In this document: positions 56,953-64,000 of the stretch, one piece after another
Numbering within the stretch: position 1 is the first letter of the stretch
How the letters are laid out: each line of letters starts with the position of its first letter
NCBI GenBank assembly: GCA_001970955.1
Contig: MPUH01000140.1
Span: 32,795-96,794 of the forward strand
From: Stentor coeruleus
Taxonomy: Eukaryota; Ciliophora; Heterotrichea; Heterotrichida; Stentoridae
DNA: 64,000 nucleotides
Direction of reading: 5' to 3'
Made by a program: the position numbers and the translations under genes
Notes under the pieces: generated by a model
What the model was told of the DNA's origin: nothing
Databases searched by the model: none
The model's input: only the letters and a program-made list of their open reading frames with translations

Positions 56953-58323
56953 ATGCAAAAAAACATCAGAGTCTACCTCATCAAACCACTAAAAAAACCC
57001 CCAAAGCCATTCTTACCTCTAATCGGTTCCAACCTAATCCGTATCATAATCGAATTTCTAGCATACAACGACTTCATCGAGCTCTGCCTCAGCTGCAAAA
57101 AACTTCAAAAATTTTTTACTGATAAATATATTAAATTCCAAGTAAGAATTCCAAGACGTCTTATCTCCAGTAATAATGAAACAATAGCATCAATTCATGA
57201 ATCATATCTAATAAATATTCTTATCCAAGGTGGGTTTTTTAGTACAAATAGTGAATGGAAGCATTATCAAATAAATTATTTTCATTATGTTGTATATGAT
57301 TCTCATAAGTATGTGTTTATTTATCATGAAAATACTTTTGATATAAAAGAACTTGTAGAGTTTTCTCCAGAGCTTCCAACAGTTAGTATTAAAGAATTTG
57401 GAAAAAAAATAATCAAAGCTGATGGGTATAGTAATAAAATACTTCTAGGCTTTGAAGATGAAGTAAAATTGTTAGTTTTAGATTTGAAAAACGAAATCCT
57501 TAATGACAATTCTGATAAAAATGAGGAATGGTGTTTTAGATACCCAGATGACTATGAAGGAATTATGTATCTTTTTATTTTCAACAAAGGGAAAAATGTT
57601 TTGATTGGGTTTACTGAAAGAGTTTATTTACTTAATGAACATATGGAAATTATTAAAACCCATAATATAAAAGAGTTTATCAAAAATTCTTTTAATAGAA
57701 AAACTGTTTATTTCCTTCATATGCCCAATAAACAATCTAAAAGCTATTTGATATACAATAAAAAAATAATATGGGTTTTTGGTATTAATCATGAGAAAAT
57801 CAATAAGATTGAAGTTAAGCATAGTATAAATAAAATTGCAACAAGTTCTGTGAATAATCATCCAGAGCTTGTGTATAATGATTGGTATGGAGGAGTTTAT
57901 CTTAATCAACATGAGTTGAAAATAAGATGTATTGGCGATTTCATACTTTTTCAAGGCAATTTGATATACTTAGAACATAAAAACAGTGATAAAATTCTAG
58001 TTTACGATTTGGTTAATGGGAAAAAAAATTATAGTTTTGATATTTTTCCAGATTGTTCAACAGAATTGATTAGCGCTTGTCCTTATAAAATATTTTTTAA
58101 GCAGAATTCAATATTGTATTTGCATTCAATTATAACAGGAATGACACGTGTAATCCAGTCACCATTTGAAGAATTATATCAGGTGAATTTTATTAACCCT
58201 TTATTGGTTTTAACAGGGAAAACAAGAAACATTTATGGTTTAGTTTTTATTGATTTTTATAGAAAAAGCGATACACCTTATATGGATGTCTTACAAAAAT
58301 ATTTAGCTCGTTTCGAGTCTTAA
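56953..58323 (+). CDS. F-box-like protein with C-terminal propeller-like region
   Basis: 456 residues, no introns. Residues ~18-62 (FLPLIGSNLIRIIIEFLAYNDFIELCLSCKKLQKFF) fit the F-box pattern: L-P-x-x-x-L-x-x-I-x-x-F-L-x-x-x-D-L-x-x-L-x-x-x-C-K-x-L. The remainder is beta-rich with regularly spaced strands (YVFIYHENTFDIKEL, KVLLGFEDEVKLLVLDLK, FILFQGNLIYLEHKN) suggesting a degenerate beta-propeller. It would then recruit substrates to an SCF ubiquitin ligase through Skp1. Both domains are inferred by eye. Confidence 0.65.
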   Translation: MQKNIRVYLIKPLKKPPKPFLPLIGSNLIRIIIEFLAYNDFIELCLSCKKLQKFFTDKYIKFQVRIPRRLISSNNETIASIHESYLINILIQGGFFSTNSEWKHYQINYFHYVVYDSHKYVFIYHENTFDIKELVEFSPELPTVSIKEFGKKIIKADGYSNKILLGFEDEVKLLVLDLKNEILNDNSDKNEEWCFRYPDDYEGIMYLFIFNKGKNVLIGFTERVYLLNEHMEIIKTHNIKEFIKNSFNRKTVYFLHMPNKQSKSYLIYNKKIIWVFGINHEKINKIEVKHSINKIATSSVNNHPELVYNDWYGGVYLNQHELKIRCIGDFILFQGNLIYLEHKNSDKILVYDLVNGKKNYSFDIFPDCSTELISACPYKIFFKQNSILYLHSIITGMTRVIQSPFEELYQVNFINPLLVLTGKTRNIYGLVFIDFYRKSDTPYMDVLQKYLARFES

Positions 58324-59025
58324 TACTAAATTTCTAACCTAGCTTGAAAAATATCAATAATAATAACATTATTCTATAAATATATATAATAAAGTTTCCT
58401 TAATAAAATCTAAATAAATACTTCAATCCGATTTCCCAATATTTTCACAAAAACATTGATAATATTAGCTACAAGGTTTTCTCTAAGTGTTTTAGCTACA
58501 AAGATAAAAACTTAAAATTTCCCTCTAAACAAAAAAAAGTTTAAATGCAACAATACTCATAACATTATAAGAAAAAAATCTACACACAATTCCAAAATCC
58601 CAAAAATATTCTTATCTATAACCTAATTTCATACCTAAAATAACAATAAAAATTATTCTAAACTAAATCTATCCTACTCCAAAAACTCATCCTCTTTTCC
58701 TTCTAAATTTCAAAAATATTCTTATATATAATCTAATTCAATACCTAAAATAACAATAAAAAATTATTCTAAAACTAAACCTATCCTACTTCAAAAAAAC
58801 TCATCCTCCTTTCCTTTTAAATCCTAAATAAAAAAAAGTCATAACTAATATTTTCTCTAAAAATTCTCAAACTCAAACATTAAAATCTTCAGACTTAAAA
58901 CTCCCCTTCATTATCTTATTTTCATTCTAATTATAAGATTTGATTTTCAAACTCATTCAAAACATATCAATCAAAGCAAAGTTACATAATATTAATAAAT
59001 ATAGAAGTATAATATTTTTTTGTAT
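58324..59025. other. Intergenic with a 110-nt tandem repeat
   Basis: C/A-rich throughout. Repeat described separately. No gene seen. Confidence 0.55.
58601..58822 (+). repeat. Diverged tandem repeat, two copies of ~110 nt
   Basis: Copies begin CAAAAATATTCTTATMTATA and both include AATACCTAAAATAACAATAAA-type text. Differences at about 10% of sites and no N between them show a real, old duplication, unlike the N-flanked artefacts. Confidence 0.75.
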
Positions 59026-62000
59026 ATGGATAATTTTCGAGCTGCCCCTTCCTTAGTTCCAGATAACAACCAAAGAACTCTTAAACAAGAAAATTATCAT
59101 GAAGATTTCGATATAACAGATTCAAACAATCCAATAAAAGTAATGGAATCTCTTGTTTCGCATATAAAAAAATACATGCCAATCAACTATGAAATAAACA
59201 TTTCAGGGACAAGCATCGACGTAGCAATAGATGAAAAAACCCTTTTCATAGGAAGTTCAGAAGGTGAAATCGCTTTAATAGATATCACATCAAGGTCGAC
59301 TCCGCACAAAGCTAAAATTTCTCATTCTGGAATCATAAAAATCCGTTTGTCCAAAAACAATCATTTTTTATATGTTTTATGTCAAAATGGATCCATATCA
59401 AAACTTGACGCAAAAAGTTTTTCAAATCAATTTAATATTTCCGAATTAAAAATAATTGACTTTGTTTTGAACTTTGACGATAGTATTTTATACACTTTAG
59501 AAGATGATGGGTGTATTAAAGCATGGACTAAAAATTCCGGAAGTAATTTTTATGTTTTATTTGATGAAAATATCCCTGGGTATTCAATAACTATAGATTC
59601 TAACAATTGTTTTTTAGCTATAGGATGTAATAATGGGATGGTAATTATTATATCAATTGCAGATAGAAATATAGTTAATAAAATCAACTTGAATTCTTTT
59701 GCAAATATCAGATGTATAAGTTTTTTTCCAAATAAACAAAGAATTTTATTTGGTAGCGATAATGGAATATTATATGTTTATGATTTTGATAATGAAGAAC
59801 TTGTTAGTAGTTTTAAAGCACATAATGGGAAAATTAATACTTGTGCTGTTGATATGGATGGAGAATTTTTTGTTACTGTAGGAGATGATAAACAAGTTTG
59901 TATTTGGGATACAGGAAATTTTAGTTCGTGTGTGGTGATGACTGGACATGATAGTCAGGTAAAGGATTTGATAATACCTTATAAATATTGTCATGAATCA
60001 GATATGGCAAAAAAGGATAGTTTTAGAAAAGGGAAGAAAAAAATACTTCCTGAGAGTTTTAATAGTAGAGATATTTATTCCATCTCCAATAAAAAAATAG
60101 TTTTCTCCAAAGTGCCATCTTTTGACACCAGCTCAACAACATATTTTGATGAACTTTTTCTGGAAAACTGTCAGATTTTTTCAGGAAACTCTTATGAAAC
60201 CAATATGTTTTTTTTCCAAAACAATAAAATCTTTATCTCAAAGTCTATACCAAAAAATGAAAAATGTACACTTGAAAAATTGCATTATTTCAATCTCGAA
60301 AACATTTGTTGTTACGCTTTTAATCAATCCAAAAAACGAGTCTGTATCGCTAATTTACAAGAAGAAAACCAGATGTTTGATGAAAAGATCTTCACGATAA
60401 CACTTTTAAATTTAAAAAAAAAACTTGAAACCAAGTTAGAAATTACATCAAAAGGTATAAAATCTCTAAATTTAACTAAAAAAAAACACTATATTTTTAT
60501 TGGGGAAATAAACCAATGTAGAGTTTATGATGAAAAAAATAAAATTTGGAGTTTTCTTAAAACAAGCCACAGTGAAATTGTCTCACTTGAATACTCAGAT
60601 AAAAGAAAAATGCTTTTTGCTATTTCACAAAGTAGAAGTTTTTATTATTCTGTTATCCCTATAATACCAAAAAATGTCCAGTTTAAAAACCTTCGAGAAT
60701 CTGATGTGCTTAAAACCGCATATGTTGATAAGAATGATTTACTTATAATAGCATATAAAGATTGTGTGATAGAAATATGGGAGACAAGGAAGATTATAAA
60801 AATTAACAGTATAAAAGTAGATTTATTGAAGGATATTTTAAAAGGTCCGAATAGGTTTGTGATTTGTATTGTTGGGAAGTTAATTGTAAGTTATTGTGTA
60901 CCTGAATGTGTTAAGAATTTTAGTATTAAAATTTATGATGAGCCTATAAGTTTTTGTTTATTAGAAAACAAAACAAAAATTGGTGTTTTATTCAGTGNAG
61001 TTTTTGATTTGTATTGTTGGGAAGTTAATTGTAAGTTATTGTGTACCTGAATGTGTTAAGAATTTTAGTATTAAAATCTATGATGAGCCTATAAGTTTTT
61101 GTTTATTAGAAAACAAAACAAAAATTGGTGTTTTATTCAGTGATAGAGTTACTTTTTATACAAATCCTTTAAAATGTGAAGAAGGACCGATTACTCTTAT
61201 TGGNGATAGAGTTACTTTTTATACAAATCCTTTAAAATGTGAAGAAGGACCGATTACTCTTATTGGTGATCATAAGAATAGTTATAATATTTATGATTAT
61301 CTAAGCAAGGTTATCTATGGAACAATAAATGATGGATACAATTATTTTTATCCTTGGGTTTTTGAGCCATATCATATAAATGAAATTCATCTTTACACAT
61401 ATTTAAACGATTTCAAAAGGCTTGAAAAGGCCCTTGAAGCAGGTATAGGGATGTTTCCATCAAGATATAACATAAGCCCTATAGACATTTGCTTAGAAAT
61501 GAACTATGAAGAAAGTTTTAAAGTATTTTATTTATACATGAAAATACATCGTAAAACAAACCCACTTCTATTATCAATCTTAGAAAGTTCTCTAGTAAAA
61601 CTTGTAGACAGTCAGATAAAAAGTTCGTATAAAATTTTCCGGCTTTTTTTCTGTAAAAGTTTAGACACGAGTTTGCCTAAATACTACAAAGTTGAACTTT
61701 CAATGTGGAAAAGTAAAAAACTTCCTTTTTCATTCGAAACAAACCAATTGTTTCCAGAAATTAACAATATAAAATTTGTCAAAAATGACTTAACAACAGG
61801 AAACAGATTAAAATTCAAACAAACTTACTTTAGAATCTGCATGATTCCTGGGTCAGAATACAGCATAAATTTCCTTACCCGAATTATCCACAACGAAAAA
61901 AACATTTTCAGTTACAAACTTGAATTCATATCATTCTTGCTTGACCACAAATGGAAAACTGTTAGAATTGTAGCATGGACTATGATTATTCTTTTTGGAA

Positions 62001-62854
62001 TATATTTCATCTTTATAAACTACTATATTTTTAACAAGAACATAAACACTTTATTATTCGCATGTTTTATAAATACAATACTTATGATTAATGCATTTGT
62101 TCAGTTAATATCATTAAAACATCGATTTTTCATGTTAGGTTGGGGTTTACTAGATACAATAGTCATAACCTCAACATTTACCTTATTTTTTTACAGAATT
62201 TTCGATATCCCAGTAACTGAAATATTAGACATACTAGTTTTATATGCCGCTTGGCAAAAAGGTTATTCTTATTTCCGAGTTTTTAGAGCTACAGGTTTTT
62301 ATATTAACCTCATCAAATGGGTATTTGTTGATATAGCTGGATTTGTAAGTATTTTTATATACTCTATGGTTGGAATAGCTGCTGTTGCTAAAGCTGTTTA
62401 TAAATTTGAAACATTTACTGACTCTATAAAATTTGCTTGGGAACTTAATATTGGTGGATTTGATACTACTGATTATACAATTTTTATGTATCTAATATTT
62501 TTTGCTGCTACACTTTTTGGACCGATTATATTGTTAAATTTACTTATAACTATTATGACAAATACTTATCAAAAAGTTAAAAATCAGATTAGGTCTTCGG
62601 AATGTAAGGAAATCGCACAACTTTTAAGGGAAGCTGAAAATGTTTATTTTTTGTTTAATAGGGATAAAAATTGTAAACAATATTTGCATAGGGTAACGAG
62701 TAATGTTAAGGTATCGTCAAGAGCGAAAACTGATGGGGATGCGTTTTTGGAAAGACTTCGTGAGTTGAAAATGAAGATGAAGAAATTTGAGAGGAGGACT
62801 GGGAATAATCTTAGAGCGATTATGAATCATCTTGGGATTAAAGAGGTTAAGTAG
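59026..62854 (+). CDS. WD40-repeat / TRP-like ion channel fusion protein, split by assembly artefacts
   Basis: First ATG is 59026 (MDNFRAAPS). Two N-flanked duplications (60998, 61204) break the frame; removing them (145 and 63 nt) yields one continuous frame of ~1206 residues. Residues ~45-540 are WD40-like beta-propeller repeats (SSEGEIALIDI, HNGKINTCAVDMDGEFFVTVGDDKQVCIWD, HSEIVSLEY). A helical linker follows (~700-850). The C-terminal ~300 residues have six hydrophobic helices and a pore-like LGGFDTTDYTIFMYL segment before the last (ATLFGPIILLNLLITIM), the classic ion_trans/TRP ending, then a basic coiled coil. WD40-channel fusions occur in ciliates but are poorly studied. Ion selectivity unknown. 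Restored sequence is not given. Confidence 0.8.
60856..61141. repeat. Assembly duplication around N at 60998
   Basis: 60856-60997 recurs as 61000-61141 inside the channel gene. Period 145 including the N breaks the frame; without the N it would be 144 and keep it. Confidence 0.88.
61142..61266. repeat. Assembly duplication around N at 61204
   Basis: 61142-61203 recurs as 61205-61266, a second artefact only 200 nt from the first, in the same gene. Confidence 0.88.
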
Positions 62855-63252
62855 GATAGGAGATGTTGAGTTTTATTATTTTTTAAATTTTATGATGCTT
62901 TTAGCAGTGATTTTTGTTGATTTATTGTAAAAATCATGATTTTTAGTAAGTTACTTTGGTTTTAGAAAATGAAGGGTCTTCGAATAATATTTTTTTACTT
63001 AGGATGATTGAATTTTATTGCAGTCTTTTGGTTTAAATTAAATTTTGATGTAGAGTTTATTATAATTTTATCATTTATTTAACGCTTGTTTTACCAAATT
63101 TTCTATTGGATTTTAACTTTTTCAGCTTCGTTTAATATGAAATTTGATATTTTTAGATCTGGAAATTTGTATTGCAGAATATAGGTTATACTATTAGAGC
63201 ACTACCTTTTTATATAGCTGACTTTACTTATTATTAATAGTTTTTAAAGCAT
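62855..63252. other. Intergenic between convergent genes, no gene seen
   Basis: 398 nt, T-rich, no frame. G/T-rich next to the channel stop. Confidence 0.5.
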
Positions 63253-64000
63253 CTAACTAAGTTGATAAATTATTTTCGGTAGCATACATTCATGGTCATA
63301 CTTTTCAAAGCTCTGTCCTTCATTTAAAAGTTGTTCAAATTGATTATCAAAAAAGAATTCATGGTAAATTATTTTTTCCTCAAGTGCACAAGTAGAAATT
63401 CCAAATCCAGTGCTAAGGAAAACTTTGCTTCCAAGTTTGCTAACAAAATATTGTATAGGTATATGACATTCTGCTTTAATAATAAAGCATATATTTAAAT
63501 TGACCAAACTCCATACTCTAACAGTCCAATCTGAAGATCCTGATACTATAAACTGATCATCTTTAGTAATTTCAATACTTTTTATTTTTTCTTTATGGCC
63601 TTCAAGTATTATTTCGTGTTTTTTTTCAAAGAGATTCCATATTCTTATAGTCTTATCTAAAGATCCAGATACAATAAATTGATTATTACTTGTTATTGCA
63701 ACACATTTTACTCCATTTGTATGACCTTCTAATACTATTTCTTGACTTTTATTAAGTAAATTCCATACTCTTATAGTGTTATCTGATGATCCATATGATC
63801 CAGATACTGATATTACGAACATATTATCATATGTTATTATCACACAATTTACTATATCTTGATGACCTTCAAATATTACTTCTTGTTGTTTTGATAATAA
63901 ATTCCATACTATTACAGTATTATCATAAGATCCTGATACTATGAATTGATTATTATTCGCTATTGCAATACTTTTTATTTTTTCTGTATGACCTTTATAT
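63253..64000 (-). CDS. WD40-repeat protein, 3' part (continues past the right edge)
   Basis: The frame is open from base 64000 to a TAA at 63253, giving 248 visible C-terminal residues. At least four WD40 repeats of about 42 residues, nearly identical: GHTEKIKSIAIANNNQFIVSG, GHQDIVNCVIITYDNMFV, GHTNGVKCVAITSNNQFIVSG and GHKEKIKSIEITKDDQFIVSG, each ending SYDNTVIVWNLL or similar. Such high similarity between blades indicates recent internal duplication or gene conversion. The last blade passes into a non-repeat tail of ~85 residues with Cys and Phe. Since the start lies outside the window, other N-terminal domains (e.g. NACHT or kinase) cannot be excluded. Confidence 0.88.
   Translation of the reverse strand, partial: YKGHTEKIKSIAIANNNQFIVSGSYDNTVIVWNLLSKQQEVIFEGHQDIVNCVIITYDNMFVISVSGSYGSSDNTIRVWNLLNKSQEIVLEGHTNGVKCVAITSNNQFIVSGSLDKTIRIWNLFEKKHEIILEGHKEKIKSIEITKDDQFIVSGSSDWTVRVWSLVNLNICFIIKAECHIPIQYFVSKLGSKVFLSTGFGISTCALEEKIIYHEFFFDNQFEQLLNEGQSFEKYDHECMLPKIIYQLS

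Noticed and set aside
1-64000. tRNA, rRNA and CRISPR
   Set aside because: No GTTCGANNC box with cloverleaf context in spacers, no rRNA-like stretches, and no regularly spaced short repeats; tandem repeats found are two or three copies only.

Overview
The window looks like macronuclear DNA of a heterotrich ciliate close to Stentor. It is AT-rich, genes are packed on both strands, and TAA, TAG and TGA all act as stops. Where a gene is interrupted, the break is a 15- or 16-nt intron of the form GTAA...AG; I found seven. Tiny introns combined with the standard code are the known signature of Stentor coeruleus. Species assignment is inference; introns and code are read directly.

Layout. 1-9.6 kb: 3' end of an Elongator Elp5-like gene, a small CHTOP-like mRNA-export adaptor, a MAP3K-like kinase, an unknown protein, a split DHHC acyltransferase, a large coiled-coil protein, a small protein and a VPS9-type Rab GEF. 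10-24.4 kb: double-GAF protein, split small coiled-coil gene, RING-MORN protein, ribosomal eL34, PP2C phosphatase, an ABHD11-like hydrolase lacking its nucleophile, a DENN Rab GEF with a small gene 28 nt behind it, a FYVE-like protein, and DTD1 overlapping it at the stop codons. 25-31 kb: four tandem secreted DOMON paralogues on the minus strand with a decayed piggyBac transposase between the first and second. 31-44 kb: zinc-finger/Kelch-like protein, Rab GTPase, split PG-rich (STPGR) axonemal protein, TBC RabGAP, split LMBR1-type membrane protein, SLC25 carrier, short RIB43A, Sec61 beta, TRAPPC6. 44-64 kb: lipase-like hydrolase, two-TM protein, unknown protein, two calcium-dependent kinases flanking a tubulin carboxypeptidase with three introns, a C2-like protein, an F-box-like protein, a large WD40/ion-channel fusion and the 3' part of a WD40-repeat gene.

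Themes. Rab regulation is over-represented (VPS9, DENN, TBC, a Rab, TRAPPC6). So are proteins starting Met-Gly, several with nearby Cys (two CDPKs, PP2C, kinase, VPS9), fitting myristoylation plus palmitoylation, next to a DHHC enzyme. Cilium genes (STPGR, RIB43A, tubulin carboxypeptidase, MORN) are also common. None of this amounts to an operon.

Nine single N characters are each followed by a direct copy of the preceding 49-161 nt. These are almost certainly unmerged contig overlaps, not biology; they artificially split the WD40-channel gene and lengthen three others.

The most unusual signals are: the piggyBac relic with all three catalytic Asp contexts still legible; a strand-composition ramp that runs from C-rich to G-rich along the sense strand and resets abruptly inside long genes; and several hairpin-rich intergenic stretches that may be RNA genes (12.27-12.42, 34.87-34.97 and 43.83-43.99 kb).
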